NCBI GenBank assembly: GCA_963794165.1
Contig: CAWCCT010000004.1
Coordinates: forward strand, 1 to 64,000
DNA: 64,000 nt
Direction of reading: 5' to 3'
Source: PALSA-350 sp963794165
GTDB lineage: Bacteria; Acidobacteriota; Terriglobia; Terriglobales; Acidobacteriaceae
Below the pieces are notes generated by a model that saw only the letters and a list, made by a program, of their open reading frames with translations, did not search any database and was not told the origin of the DNA. Below are positions 17,057 through 26,218 of this stretch, one piece after another (the first letter of the stretch is position 1; every line of letters begins with the position of its first letter). The translations under genes were made by a program, and so were the position numbers.

Positions 17057-18907
17057 TCACACCACCCGCTTCCCGTCATATTTCAAGTTCAGATTCCGAA
17101 TCAGCCGGTGCAAATACTTAGGATGAATCCCCAACAGCCGAGCCGCGTCCGCCGGGCTCCCCTTGGCTTCATCCAGCGCCGAAAGCACCAGCTGCTTTTT
17201 CGTCTGGTTAATCGTGTGGTGGTACCGGGCCGTAGCCAACTCCGGCGACTGCTCTTCCAGCAGCGCATCCGGCAAATCCTCGGGAAGAATCTCATCCGTC
17301 AATCCCATCACGATGGCGTGTTCGATCGCATTCTCCAACTCGCGCACATTCCCTGGCCAGCTATATTGCATCAGCAAAGAACGCGCCTCCGCCGCGATGC
17401 CCTTAAACCCCCGCTTGCACTTAGCCGCATACTTATTCGCGAAATACAGCGCCAGCACCGGAATATCATCGCGACGCTCGCGCAGTGGAGGAGACGCTAC
17501 CGAGATCACATTCAGCCGATAGTACAAATCCTGCCGGAATTCCCCCGTTTTGATCGCGCTCTCCAGGTTCTTGTTGGTCGCGGCGACCACCCGCGCATTA
17601 AACGGCAGCAACCGCGTTCCCCCCAGCCGTTCAAACTCCCGTTGTTGCAGAACCCGCAAAAGCTTGGCCTGCAACAGCGCAGCCATCTCCCCAATTTCAT
17701 CCAGAAACAGCGTTCCATCCTCGGCGCTCTCGAACTTGCCCTTCCGCACCGCGACCGCCCCGGTAAACGCTCCTTTTTCGTGGCCGAACAATTCGCTCTC
17801 CAGCAGCGCCTCCGGAATCGCCGCGCAGTTAATAGCGATAAACGGCTTGTGCGGCCGCAATCCGTTGGCGTGGATAGCGCGGGCAATCAGTTCCTTCCCC
17901 GTCCCGCTCTCACCCCGAATCAGCACCGTCGAATCGCCCTTAGCCACCCGCGTAATGAACTCCGTCACCCGCGCCATCGGCCGGCTTTCCCCGATCAGCG
18001 TAGCGTCGGCCTTCACCTCCACTCGCAGCCGCTCATTCTCCGCCCGCAGCGAATCCAGCTTGAACAAGTTCTCCAGCGTCACCGCGGCAATGCGAGAAAC
18101 CGAGCTGAGAAAGTAAGCGTGTTCCTCCTTGAACGGCGGCGAAGAAGCGGGCGAGCTCAAATAAATCACCCCCAGCGTTCGCTCCACCGCGGCCAGCGGA
18201 ACGCACAGCACATGCTCATCTATGTCAGCCGCGGCCGCCGTGAACACAGCGCAGCGTTCCCAGGTCGCCTGTTGCACCAGCTCCGGCCGAATCAGCATCT
18301 CCTTCCGCGGCAGGCCATCTCGATTCCACGTACACGGAAGCCCGGGATCCTCATTGTTAATCCCGTGCAACACGATCGCACCCTGCGCCGCCGGAATCAC
18401 TTCCGAAATCAGCGCCAGCAGCTCGCGCTGCAACACAACCGCGTCGCGGGTGGAGTTGATGACGTTCGCAATCTTGAAAAACGCGCTCAGGTCGCGAGCC
18501 ATGCGCCCCACCCCGGAAGCATGGGCCGGCATACCGGTGCGATCGAGCGCCATGGTCATGAACCCGCTATCCTCTTGACCGCCGGACGAGCTTCCCAGTG
18601 CCGTGTCATCCGGGCCAATGAGAAACACGTATTCGCTGCTCCCGATGCGGATCCGGTCGCCGTGTTGGATCGCCTTGCGGCTCACCTTGGTTCCGTTAAG
18701 CAGCGTTCCATTGTGGCTGTCGAGGTCGGCAAGTTCAAAAACGCCGCCGGCCACCGCGTTGATCGAGCAATGCCTGCGCGACACCGCAGCGTCGCTCACC
18801 ACAATTTGGTTGGAGGCATCCCTGCCCAGCGAAAGCGGGCCATCCTTTGCCGGCCACGCTGTTCCCTTCAAGTAGCCTGACGTCGCCACCAGTCTCGGAT
18901 TGTTCAA
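17057..18907 (-). CDS. FHA-GAF-sigma54 activator of Fis type
   Basis: The 616-residue regulator begins with an FHA phosphothreonine-binding domain (residues 1-95, SRRHCSIN and DSHNGTLLNG). A GAF-like sensor follows (about 140-285). The AAA+ domain carries Walker A GESGTGKE (332-339), the sigma54-contact loop GAFTGA (379-384) and Walker B FLDEIGE. A Fis-type helix-turn-helix ends the protein. It should activate RpoN-dependent promoters in response to a kinase signal and a GAF ligand. GGAGGGG lies before the ATG. The gene is upstream of the giant cytochrome gene on the same strand with a 235-base gap, so it could regulate it, but I saw no clear -24/-12 promoter there. The 300 bases upstream of it hold one hairpin and nothing else recognised. 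Confidence 0.93.
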   Translation of the reverse strand: MNNPRLVATSGYLKGTAWPAKDGPLSLGRDASNQIVVSDAAVSRRHCSINAVAGGVFELADLDSHNGTLLNGTKVSRKAIQHGDRIRIGSSEYVFLIGPDDTALGSSSGGQEDSGFMTMALDRTGMPAHASGVGRMARDLSAFFKIANVINSTRDAVVLQRELLALISEVIPAAQGAIVLHGINNEDPGLPCTWNRDGLPRKEMLIRPELVQQATWERCAVFTAAAADIDEHVLCVPLAAVERTLGVIYLSSPASSPPFKEEHAYFLSSVSRIAAVTLENLFKLDSLRAENERLRVEVKADATLIGESRPMARVTEFITRVAKGDSTVLIRGESGTGKELIARAIHANGLRPHKPFIAINCAAIPEALLESELFGHEKGAFTGAVAVRKGKFESAEDGTLFLDEIGEMAALLQAKLLRVLQQREFERLGGTRLLPFNARVVAATNKNLESAIKTGEFRQDLYYRLNVISVASPPLRERRDDIPVLALYFANKYAAKCKRGFKGIAAEARSLLMQYSWPGNVRELENAIEHAIVMGLTDEILPEDLPDALLEEQSPELATARYHHTINQTKKQLVLSALDEAKGSPADAARLLGIHPKYLHRLIRNLNLKYDGKRVV

Positions 18908-18988
18908 GTCCCCTCCGGATGATCAGTCTAAGCCGAAAACCACGCAGAAGCATCACTGCGCCGCTGACGGGACCGATCGGCTCTGCCC

Positions 18989-19008
18989 CGGTAGCCGTTC
19001 GGCTACCG
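18989..19008. other. Perfect 8-bp hairpin
   Basis: CGGTAGCC, the loop GTTC, then GGCTACCG form a perfect stem. It sits midway between the divergent regulator and secreted-protein genes. It could be a terminator, an operator or a repeat remnant; no U-tract follows. Confidence 0.35.
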
Positions 19009-19207
19009 TTCCCCTGCCGCAATCAATGTGCTCCCTGCGTATCTTATTGCAAATACAAGCGCACCCACAGCGACGACACAACGTTTGCGTTTGGTCCGCA
19101 GCATGCAATATGTCACCGCGTCAGGGCAAGCTTAAAGCCAAATAGCTAAGAGCTTGAGAGACAAATTCAGTTTGGGTTCCACTGCGAGGAGCCCCAAGGA
19201 GGATGTC

Positions 19208-19624
19208 ATGAAAATCAACTCGTTCGCTACGTCATCGCTTGTGGTTCTTTCGCTGCTGTTCACCGCTGCGGGAGCCTATGCTCAATCCGCTGTAGAAGCC
19301 CATGTTCCCTTCGCCTTCAAGGTTGGCAAAACACAAATGCCGGCCGGCAACTACGCCATCGCGAATGGTACGGATACCAACTTCATCACCATTCGCAACC
19401 TCAAGACCAACGAAGCCGTGCTCGCTTTGGGTACCCGGCAGTCGCACGACAAGACGACCAATAAGCTGGTTTTCCGCCACACCGGCGACCAGTACACACT
19501 GACTGAAATTTGGGGAGATGCGTCCGAGCCTGGGATGTACGTTGCCGCCCCCAAGCCGAAGAAGCAGCTTGAGGCCAATCTGCCATCGAGCGCGAGCAGC
19601 AATATCGAAATCGCTCTCAAATAG
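19208..19624 (+). CDS. Small secreted protein, acidobacterial type
   Basis: The product has 138 residues, beginning with a signal peptide (MKINSFATSSLVVLSLLFTA, cleavage likely after AYA-Q). The mature part is a small beta-rich domain with VPFAFKVGKTQMPAGNY, a pattern common in short exported proteins that are numerous in Acidobacteriota. AAGGAGG lies eight bases before the ATG and decides the start over an upstream in-frame codon at 19154. The function is unknown; the protein is probably periplasmic or released. Confidence 0.85.
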   Translation: MKINSFATSSLVVLSLLFTAAGAYAQSAVEAHVPFAFKVGKTQMPAGNYAIANGTDTNFITIRNLKTNEAVLALGTRQSHDKTTNKLVFRHTGDQYTLTEIWGDASEPGMYVAAPKPKKQLEANLPSSASSNIEIALK

Positions 19625-19640
19625 GCGCTGTCGCTAAACC

Positions 19641-19672
19641 GCAACGAAGCAGCCTCCGGGCTGCCTCGTTGC
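19641..19672 (+). terminator. Hairpin after the secreted-protein gene
   Basis: GCAACGA-A-GCAGCC, loop TCCG, GGCTGC-C-TCGTTGC forms a 14-bp stem with one mismatch, 16 bases past the stop codon. It probably ends the transcript, although there is no strong U-tract. Confidence 0.6.
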
Positions 19673-19694
19673 CAAGGCAAACTACCTCAAGGCT

Positions 19695-19786
19695 TGGCGG
19701 AGAGGGAGGGATTCGAACCCCCGATACCCGTGAAGGTATGCCTGATTTCGAGTCAGGTGCAATCGACCGGACTCTGCCACCTCTCC
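19695..19786 (-). tRNA. tRNA-Ser(CGA)
   Basis: On the minus strand the gene opens with GGAGAGGTGGCAGAG and closes with CCTCTCC-G-CCA, so the CCA end is encoded. The anticodon loop is CTCGAAA, giving anticodon CGA for serine UCG codons. A long variable arm, as needed for tRNA-Ser, lies between the anticodon arm and GGTTCGAATCC. The length is 92 bases including CCA. Confidence 0.96.
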
Positions 19787-19914
19787 GTGTTTGCTGGCGA
19801 ACGCCTCTGTATACCCATCATAAATGAGCAGATGCATCATGCCACCCCAGGTCATTACCCCAGCCCAAAGGTAGTATGGCCGGGTTCGTGCCCGCATGGC
19901 ATTCTCTTCCTACG

Positions 19915-20193
19915 ATGCGAGTCAACATCAAAGCCCGTATCCCCATGCATCTGTACCAGGAGTTTCACAGTCTGCCCCTTGTGCTCACGATTGAAACGGC
20001 ACACGGCCTGGCTGCTCGTTGTGAACATCGCACCACTGCCGCGCAACTGATGTGGACTTTGGACCAGAAGACCGATATCAACGCGGGCCTTCTGGACAGG
20101 TTCCGTCAAAAACTAAGGCTCATCGAAGAAGCCCATCTAAGCGACGTTGAAGTCAGTGACGAAGTCCTCAATATGTTCGGTTTTTTTCTCTAG
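19915..20193 (+). CDS. Small hypothetical protein, 92 residues
   Basis: The reading frame starts MRVNIKARIPMHLYQEFHSL and ends GFFL. It looks like a small soluble helical protein and is not recognised. There is no clear ribosome binding site. The end is three bases from the convergent nuclease gene. An overlapping antisense frame exists at 19855-20109, so this call is only tentative. Confidence 0.45.
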   Translation: MRVNIKARIPMHLYQEFHSLPLVLTIETAHGLAARCEHRTTAAQLMWTLDQKTDINAGLLDRFRQKLRLIEEAHLSDVEVSDEVLNMFGFFL

Positions 20194-20195
20194 GC

Positions 20196-20999
20196 TCACG
20201 ACTTCCTGCTGCCTCCCAGTTCCTGATTCAAGATCTGCGCCAGGCGCAAGCCGGCCAGTGCAAGTTGCCGGTCAACCACCGGTCGCTCCCGTTGGTAGTA
20301 GGCCTGGTCGATATTTGTCTGCGGCTGCACCAACGCCTGCCTGGCTAACTGCAAAGATTGGTCAGCCCAGGCTACCGGATCCCCGGAGCCGGCCTGGAGA
20401 TGGTCTGCGGTAATCATCTTCTCCAGATCCCGTGCATAGCGGTGCTCGCGTACCCCGCTGTGCCGGATCAACTCGCTATCCCAAACGTTATGCAAATTAC
20501 ACGCATAGTCACCACATTGGGTGGAGCCAAAAAAGGTGACCGGGATGTCGTTTCCTCCACGCGCGTCGCCCATGGCGTGGAAAGGCTGGCTAAGATCGCC
20601 TACAAAATGAACCAGGAACTTGAGCGCTTCACTCCGAGCTGCAAAGGTTTGCTGAGGGTCGCCCAGGATCCGGGCAAATTTATTGATCTGCGCCACCACG
20701 CAATTATCGTCGGGGCAGTCTTTCGCCTCGTACCCGCCTGAGTCCGGGGGGATGTCGACGTAATGCCACGGACCGGTTTCCGGATGTCCGCTGCGGATGT
20801 CGTCCGCCCAGGTGGAGATGGACGCCAAATCGTTATCGCCCAAAAACGGCCTCAGGTTTTCAAGCGTGGCGTCGTTGAGGTGATCCCAGGCAATGTCGGC
20901 AATGATCCGGTGACCCTCGCTTCCCCAAGCTAAAGCCTGTGGCTGCGGAAGTAAGAGCAGCAATGCGATGAGTGCCGGTTTCATCAAACGGGAGGGCAT
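20196..20999 (-). CDS. Secreted S1/P1-type zinc nuclease
   Basis: The 267-residue protein has a signal peptide that ends just before W25. The mature N-terminal Trp and nine candidate zinc ligands of the S1/P1 family are visible: W25, H30, D66, H79, H131, D135, H141, H170 and D174. These enzymes cut single-stranded DNA and RNA outside the cytoplasm using a trinuclear zinc site, releasing 5'-nucleotides. A nutrient-scavenging or exported role is likely. The start may be the ATG at 20999 or Met6; a TATCAT box six bases before 20999 favours the first. Confidence 0.9.
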   Translation of the reverse strand: MPSRLMKPALIALLLLLPQPQALAWGSEGHRIIADIAWDHLNDATLENLRPFLGDNDLASISTWADDIRSGHPETGPWHYVDIPPDSGGYEAKDCPDDNCVVAQINKFARILGDPQQTFAARSEALKFLVHFVGDLSQPFHAMGDARGGNDIPVTFFGSTQCGDYACNLHNVWDSELIRHSGVREHRYARDLEKMITADHLQAGSGDPVAWADQSLQLARQALVQPQTNIDQAYYQRERPVVDRQLALAGLRLAQILNQELGGSRKS

Positions 21000-21005
21000 G
21001 GGCTG

Positions 21006-21011
21006 ATGATA
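21006..21011 (-). promoter_or_regulatory. Possible -10 box of the S1/P1 nuclease gene
   Basis: TATCAT ends six bases before the ATG at 20999 on the minus strand. If used, the transcript would have no leader. Confidence 0.35.
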
Positions 21012-21020
21012 GATGGGTCC

Positions 21021-21327
21021 GCAGGCCCTTCATCCACTCGGAGCTTTGCGTGAGGGAGGGAAACTGCAGATCCCTCCACGGCACGCCGGGACAGGTCGGC
21101 TTCGCTCGGGATGACAAAGGGGAGACAACTTTCTCAATCAGCATTAGGAACGTGGATGGGTCCCATTCGCTACCACTCAGGAATCTGTCTATCCCCATCG
21201 CAAATGTTAAGTGAGAGACCTGCCTCCCCTTTGTCATCCCGAGCGAAGCCGACCTGTCCCGGCGTGCCGTGGAGGGATCTGCAGTTTCCCTCCCTCACGC
21301 AAAGCTCGAGTGGATGAAGGGCCTGCT
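21021..21327. repeat. Large inverted repeat, family B, copy 1
   Basis: Arms of about 105 bases (21021-21125 and 21221-21327) are nearly perfect reverse complements. They share GATCCCTCCACGGCACGCCG and TCGGCTTCGCTCGGGATGAC. The spacer of about 95 bases also resembles that of the second copy at 32022-32277 in parts (TCGCAAATGTTA). No gene lies in this 345-base gap. The arms can fold as a giant hairpin in RNA or cruciform DNA. Confidence 0.9.
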
Positions 21328-21345
21328 ACTTCCCGGCCACCGCGC

Positions 21346-23610
21346 TTACAGAAACAACGGCGCCAGCACCAGCGTGACCGTGGCCAGCAGCTTGATCAGC
21401 ACGTGCAGTGAGGGACCAGCCGTGTCTTTGAACGGATCACCCACCGTATCGCCGACGACCGCTGCCTTATGCGCCTCGGACCGTTTGCCGCCGTGGGCGC
21501 CGGTCTCAATGTATTTCTTGGCGTTGTCCCACGCCCCACCGCTGTTGTTCATCAACATAGCCATCAGGATGCCCACAATGGTCCCCACCATCAGCAGGGC
21601 GGCGACCGCCTCCGCACCGGCGAGATCGATCGAGTGGCCGTTCAGGATCGGCGAGTACTCCCCGGGAATGCGGATGTGAAAGCTCCCGCTCAGATTCTTG
21701 AAGACCAGGCCTACGGCCAAAGGCGTTAGCACGGCCAGAGCGCCGGGTAGAACCATTTGCTTCAGAGCAGCGCCGGTAACGATGCGGACGCAACGGCCAT
21801 AATCAGGTTTGGAGGTACCCGCCATAATCCCTGGGTTCTCGCGGAACTGCGCCCGCACATCTTCAATGATGTATTGCGCGGTGCGGCCGACAGCCTTGAT
21901 GGCGAAGGAGGAGAACAGGAAAATCAGCATCGCGCCCAGCAACGCCCCAACGAAAACCGGCACGCTGGCCAAGTTGATATTGGTGAAGCTCCAGTTGGGG
22001 TCAAGCACCTGGCCGGCATCCTGGAAGCGTTGCGCCACGATACCGTGCACCGTTTCGAGGTAGGCGGAAAAGAGCAGAAAAGCAGCCAGTGCGGCGGAGC
22101 CAATGGCATAGCCCTTGGTAAGCGCCTTGGTGGTGTTGCCGGCCGCGTCCAGCTTGTCGGTCTTTTCGCGCACCGAATGCGGCTGGTCCGACATCTCGAT
22201 GATGCCGCCGGCATTGTCGGTAATGGGCCCAAAGGTGTCCATAGCGAGGATGTAAGCCGCCGAGGACAGCATGCCCATGGTGGCAATGGCCGTCCCGTAG
22301 ATGCCTTTGGCGTAATCGGAGATAGTGGCATCGGCCAGCCCGCGCACACCGAAGTAGTAACTAAGCAGTAGCGCGGCGCTGATCACCACCACCGGCATGG
22401 CGGGTGTCTCCATGCCAACCGCGAGACCGCTAATGATATTGGTTGCGGGGCCGGTCAGCGAGGCATTGGCGATCGATTGCACTGGCCGGTAGCGGGTTTC
22501 GGTGTAGTACTCGGTGATGCGGACAAACAAAAACGACGTCACCATGCCGACAACGCCGCAGCTTAACAGCCACCAGCGGCCCTGCAGCATGTAGTACACC
22601 GCCCCGGCAAAGCCGGCCAGCGCCAGCAGGGTGGTGACGTAATAACCCCGGTTCAGCGCGTCCATCGGATCCTGATCTTCGCGGCTATGCACCACCAGCA
22701 CGCCGATGAAGCTGGCCACCAGGTTGATGGCGTGCACGATCAGAGGAAACAGAATGCCCTTAATTCCGAAGACGGGATAAAGCGCCGTCCCCAGGATCAT
22801 GGCTCCCACGTTCTCTGCCGCCGTGGATTCAAAGATGTCCGCTCCGCGGCCGGCGCAGTCGCCCACGTTGTCGCCTACCAGGTCTGCGATGACGGCAGGG
22901 TTGCGGGGATCGTCCTCGGGAATGCCCGCCTCCACTTTGCCCACCAGATCGGCGCCGACATCGGCTGCCTTGGTATAGATACCACCTCCCAGCTGGGCGA
23001 AGAGGGCGACCAGCGACGCGCCGAAGCCAAAGCCAACCAGCTGATAGGGAACGTGCGTCGGATTCTGCAGCCCGCCAAACAAGAAGAACAGGCTGCCCAC
23101 ACCGAGCAGCGAAAGGCTGATCACCACCATCCCGGTGACGGCCCCCCCGCGTAGCGCAATCTTCAGGGCTTGGCCAAAGCTGGCACGAGCCGCACTGGCC
23201 GCCCGGATGTTGGTGCGGATGGAGACGAACATGCCGGTGTAGCCGGCGAGACCGGAGCAGACGGCACCGATCAGGAAGCTGACCACCACTTTGACTGCCA
23301 GCGGCGAGGTAAAGTCAGAAAACTTGTAGCCCACAAAGAGTGCAATCGCCAGAACCACGGCCAGCGCGGCGATGGTGGTGTATTGGCGCGACATGAACGC
23401 TTCCGCGCCCTCGCGGATGGCGTTCGAGATAAGCCGCATTTCCGGGGTCCCGGTATCGTAAGCAAGCACAGATCTGGCAAGAAAAAGGGCGAAAACGAGG
23501 CCGAGTAGCCCGGCAATCAGAGCGATCCACAGAAAAGTGCTGCCATCGGTGCCAGGGGCAGCGCTCGAGCCCTGTTCAAAGACCAGGGCCGATAGTGAGA
23601 AGAAAACCAT
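21346..23610 (-). CDS. hppA: K+-independent H+-translocating membrane pyrophosphatase
   Basis: The protein of 754 residues has about 16 membrane helices and couples pyrophosphate hydrolysis to proton pumping. The PPi-binding motif DVGADLVGKVE is intact, followed by EDDPRNPAVIAD and VGDNVGDCAG. GNTTKALTKG carries Lys where K+-dependent enzymes have Ala, and Thr three residues later, which marks the K+-independent type. I chose the ATG at 23610 (MVFFSLSALVFEQ). It could recover energy from PPi made in biosynthesis. It is transcribed away from the fused E1 gene. Confidence 0.94.
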   Translation of the reverse strand: MVFFSLSALVFEQGSSAAPGTDGSTFLWIALIAGLLGLVFALFLARSVLAYDTGTPEMRLISNAIREGAEAFMSRQYTTIAALAVVLAIALFVGYKFSDFTSPLAVKVVVSFLIGAVCSGLAGYTGMFVSIRTNIRAASAARASFGQALKIALRGGAVTGMVVISLSLLGVGSLFFLFGGLQNPTHVPYQLVGFGFGASLVALFAQLGGGIYTKAADVGADLVGKVEAGIPEDDPRNPAVIADLVGDNVGDCAGRGADIFESTAAENVGAMILGTALYPVFGIKGILFPLIVHAINLVASFIGVLVVHSREDQDPMDALNRGYYVTTLLALAGFAGAVYYMLQGRWWLLSCGVVGMVTSFLFVRITEYYTETRYRPVQSIANASLTGPATNIISGLAVGMETPAMPVVVISAALLLSYYFGVRGLADATISDYAKGIYGTAIATMGMLSSAAYILAMDTFGPITDNAGGIIEMSDQPHSVREKTDKLDAAGNTTKALTKGYAIGSAALAAFLLFSAYLETVHGIVAQRFQDAGQVLDPNWSFTNINLASVPVFVGALLGAMLIFLFSSFAIKAVGRTAQYIIEDVRAQFRENPGIMAGTSKPDYGRCVRIVTGAALKQMVLPGALAVLTPLAVGLVFKNLSGSFHIRIPGEYSPILNGHSIDLAGAEAVAALLMVGTIVGILMAMLMNNSGGAWDNAKKYIETGAHGGKRSEAHKAAVVGDTVGDPFKDTAGPSLHVLIKLLATVTLVLAPLFL

Positions 23611-23779
23611 TCCAACGCCTCCAGTGGTACTTGCTGCTGGGGTTGTGACGGGGTGATTAAAGCATGCTGGGAAAAAGATGGTCAACGCCGCTCCGTCATC
23701 ATAACCGCAAGCAAACGTCCATTGGATGCAATTGGTTCCGGATCGTTAACATCCTGAGCAAGAGTGGGGACAAACCAAT

Positions 23780-23785
23780 TACAAT
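23780..23785 (+). promoter_or_regulatory. Possible -10 box of the E1 gene
   Basis: TACAAT ends six bases before the ATG at 23792. A good -35 box is not visible. If used, the transcript starts at or next to the ATG. Confidence 0.4.
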
Positions 23786-23791
23786 TTGCCC

Positions 23792-25960
23792 ATGGCGAAG
23801 ACTGCCAGTACTGAGCAAGCCAGCGCCTCGGCCTACGCCGGTCTAGAGCCGGAGCAGTTGATCCGGATGTACCGGCTGATGTACCTGTCTCGCCGCACCG
23901 ATGATCGTGAAGTGCTGCTCAAGCGGCAGCAAAAGATTTTTTTTCAGGTCTCCGGTGCCGGCCATGAAGCATTCCTGGTAGCCGCAGGCATGGCTCTGAA
24001 GCCAGGCTACGACTGGTTCTATCCCTACTATCGTGATCGTGCCCTGTGCCTGACGCTGGGCCAGACGGTGGAGGAGCAACTGCTGCAGTCCGTGGGCGCG
24101 GCCGCTGACCCTTCTAGTGGGGGACGGCAGATGCCATCGCATTGGAGCATCCGGCGGCTGAATATTGTCAGCCAGTCTTCTTCCGTCACCACCCAGTGCC
24201 TGCAGGCGGTAGGCTGCGCGGAGGCGGGAAGGTATTTGTCCACCCACCCGGCTGCGGCCGAGCAGCGGCAAGGGGACTACAGCGCGTTCAAGCCCACCCA
24301 TTTCCACGGCGACGAGGTGGTCTATGTCTCGCTGGGCGAGGGAGCTACCAGCGAAGGGGAATTCTGGGAGGCGATCAGTTCGGCCTCCAACATGCGCTTG
24401 CCCGTGTTGTTCGTGGTGGAGGATAACGGATACGCCATCTCCGTTCCGGTGGAAGTGAACACGCCGGGGGGCAATATTTCGCGCCTGGTAGCAAATTTTC
24501 CGAATTTTTATTTTGCTGAGGTGGACGGTACCGATCCCGTCGAGAGCTATTCCGCCTTCACCAAGGCCGTCAAGCACTGCCGTTCGGGCCGGGGTCCGGC
24601 CTTTGTGCACGGGCATGTGATCCGGCAGTATTCCCATTCCTTCTCTGACGACGAAGGGCTCTACCGGTCAGAAGCGGAGCGTAAGCGAGAAGCCGCGCTC
24701 GATCCTCTCCCTAAGCTGCAAATGCGTTTGCTGCGCGATGGCATTCTTGATCCTGCGGCCATCAACCGTCTGGAACAAGAGGTGGACGAAGAGGTGCGCA
24801 GCGCGGCCGAAAAAGTGCTCCGCGCAGCGCTGCCTGAGGTCGGGTCCATCAAGCGGCATGTGTATTCCGAAGACCTGGATCCGACCAGCGAAAATCTGGG
24901 CCGGCCGGCGGTGCAGACGCCGGACGCGCAAGAGCGGACCATGGCCGACCTGATCAACTGCTGCCTCAAGGACGAGATGCAGCGCGATCCGCGCATCGTG
25001 GTCTTTGGCCAGGATGTCGCCGATACCAGCCACGACCAGGAGCTGCGCGATGGCCTGGTGAAGGGCAAGGGCGGCGTCTTCAAGCTCACGGCAGGGCTGC
25101 AGCGGGAGTTCGGTCCCGATCGTGTTTACAACGCCCGCCTGGCAGAGGCCGACATTGTCGGCCGTGCGGTGGGCATGGCCACGCGCGGGCTCAAGCCGGT
25201 GGTCGAGGTGCAGTTCTTCGACTACATCTGGCCTGCGATGCATCAATTGCGCAACGAGGTCAGCCTGCTGCGCTGGCGCTCCAATGGCAACTATTCGACG
25301 CCGGTGGTCATACGGGTGGCCATCGGCGGATATCTCACCGGAGGCTCGATCTACCATTCGCAGTGCGGGGAAAGCATCTTTACCCACACTCCGGGGATCA
25401 GGGTAGTCTTTCCTTCCAACGCGCTGGATGCCAACGGCTTGTTGCGAACCGCCATTCGCTGCGATGATCCGGTGCTCTTTTTTGAGCATAAGCGTCTTTA
25501 TCGCGAGACCTTCGGCCGAGCCGCGTACCCCGGGCCCGAATTTGCGATTCCCTTTGGCAAGGCCAACCTGTTGCGTGAGGGCAAGGACATCACGCTGATC
25601 ACCTACGGCGCGGTGGTGCCGCGGGCGCTGCGCGCGGCGCAGCAGGCGAGCAGTGAACTGGGCCTGGAGGTCGATCTCCTCGATCTACGCACGCTCAGTC
25701 CGTACGATTGGGAGGCGATTGCCACGTCGGTCCAGAAGACCGGGCGGGTGATTATCGCCCATGAAGATATGTTGAGCTGGGGCTATGGAGCGGAGATCGC
25801 GGCCCGCATTGCAGACGAGCTTTTCGAGTACCTGGACGCCCCCGTGAAGCGAGTGGCCGCCATGGATACCTTCGTGGCCTACCAGCCAATTCTTGAAGAC
25901 GCCATTCTTCCCCAGCCTGAAGACCTGTACCGGGCTATTGCCGATCTGGGTAGGTATTAA
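23792..25960 (+). CDS. Fused alpha-beta E1 component of a 2-oxoacid dehydrogenase
   Basis: The product has 722 residues. The N-terminal 360 are E1 alpha, with the thiamine diphosphate motif GEGATSEGEFW ending in VVEDNGYAIS. The C-terminal 340 are E1 beta (ERTMADLINCCL, then VFGQDVADTSHD and EVQFFDYIWP). In most bacteria these are two genes. The sequence resembles branched-chain 2-oxoacid dehydrogenase E1 more than pyruvate dehydrogenase, but substrate is not certain. No E2 or E3 gene lies nearby, so partners must be elsewhere. The ATG at 23792 is preferred to the TTG at 23786. Confidence 0.9.
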   Translation: MAKTASTEQASASAYAGLEPEQLIRMYRLMYLSRRTDDREVLLKRQQKIFFQVSGAGHEAFLVAAGMALKPGYDWFYPYYRDRALCLTLGQTVEEQLLQSVGAAADPSSGGRQMPSHWSIRRLNIVSQSSSVTTQCLQAVGCAEAGRYLSTHPAAAEQRQGDYSAFKPTHFHGDEVVYVSLGEGATSEGEFWEAISSASNMRLPVLFVVEDNGYAISVPVEVNTPGGNISRLVANFPNFYFAEVDGTDPVESYSAFTKAVKHCRSGRGPAFVHGHVIRQYSHSFSDDEGLYRSEAERKREAALDPLPKLQMRLLRDGILDPAAINRLEQEVDEEVRSAAEKVLRAALPEVGSIKRHVYSEDLDPTSENLGRPAVQTPDAQERTMADLINCCLKDEMQRDPRIVVFGQDVADTSHDQELRDGLVKGKGGVFKLTAGLQREFGPDRVYNARLAEADIVGRAVGMATRGLKPVVEVQFFDYIWPAMHQLRNEVSLLRWRSNGNYSTPVVIRVAIGGYLTGGSIYHSQCGESIFTHTPGIRVVFPSNALDANGLLRTAIRCDDPVLFFEHKRLYRETFGRAAYPGPEFAIPFGKANLLREGKDITLITYGAVVPRALRAAQQASSELGLEVDLLDLRTLSPYDWEAIATSVQKTGRVIIAHEDMLSWGYGAEIAARIADELFEYLDAPVKRVAAMDTFVAYQPILEDAILPQPEDLYRAIADLGRY

Positions 25961-25975
25961 CCTGCAACGAACCAC

Positions 25976-26120
25976 GGGTGCCCCACACCTCGCTTGTTTT
26001 TCGCGAGATGTGGGATACCACGGCTCTTAACCCGCCTGTTTTCAGCTGCCGGTCGGCATTTGAGGTTAAGAGCTTTGGTATCCCACATCTCGCGAAAAAC
26101 AAGCGAGATGTGGGGCACCC
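25976..26120. repeat. Paired palindromic repeat, family A, copy 1
   Basis: Two inverted copies of a 45-base unit, beginning GGGTGCCCCACA and containing GCGAGATGTGGGATACCAC, flank a 50-base spacer. Each unit folds by itself (TCGC-TTGTTTTTC-GCGA) and the pair folds as a larger hairpin. Similar pairs lie at 39163-39429 and 51220-51400. It is 15 bases past the E1 stop codon. Confidence 0.9.
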
Positions 26121-26218
26121 GATATTTGTTGCCGGTGAAGAAACTCCCCTCGACCACAACTTTCCCCGGCTCCTTGCGTTCGAATGGATGTGCCCGCAAA
26201 GCTGGGCAGGAGCCGCTG

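Noticed and set aside
17108..18880. 590-codon open frame antisense to the sigma54 activator
   Set aside because: Same reason: Arg/Gln/His-rich shadow composition, whereas the sense frame has FHA, AAA+ and HTH motifs.
25976..26120. Possible CRISPR or attachment site
   Set aside because: There are only two inverted units per locus and no integrase or cas genes; a palindromic repeat explains it better.
25994..26218. 75-codon upstream extension of the DUF1501 gene
   Set aside because: It begins at a TTG inside the palindromic repeat, and the Tat signal starts at the ATG at 26219.
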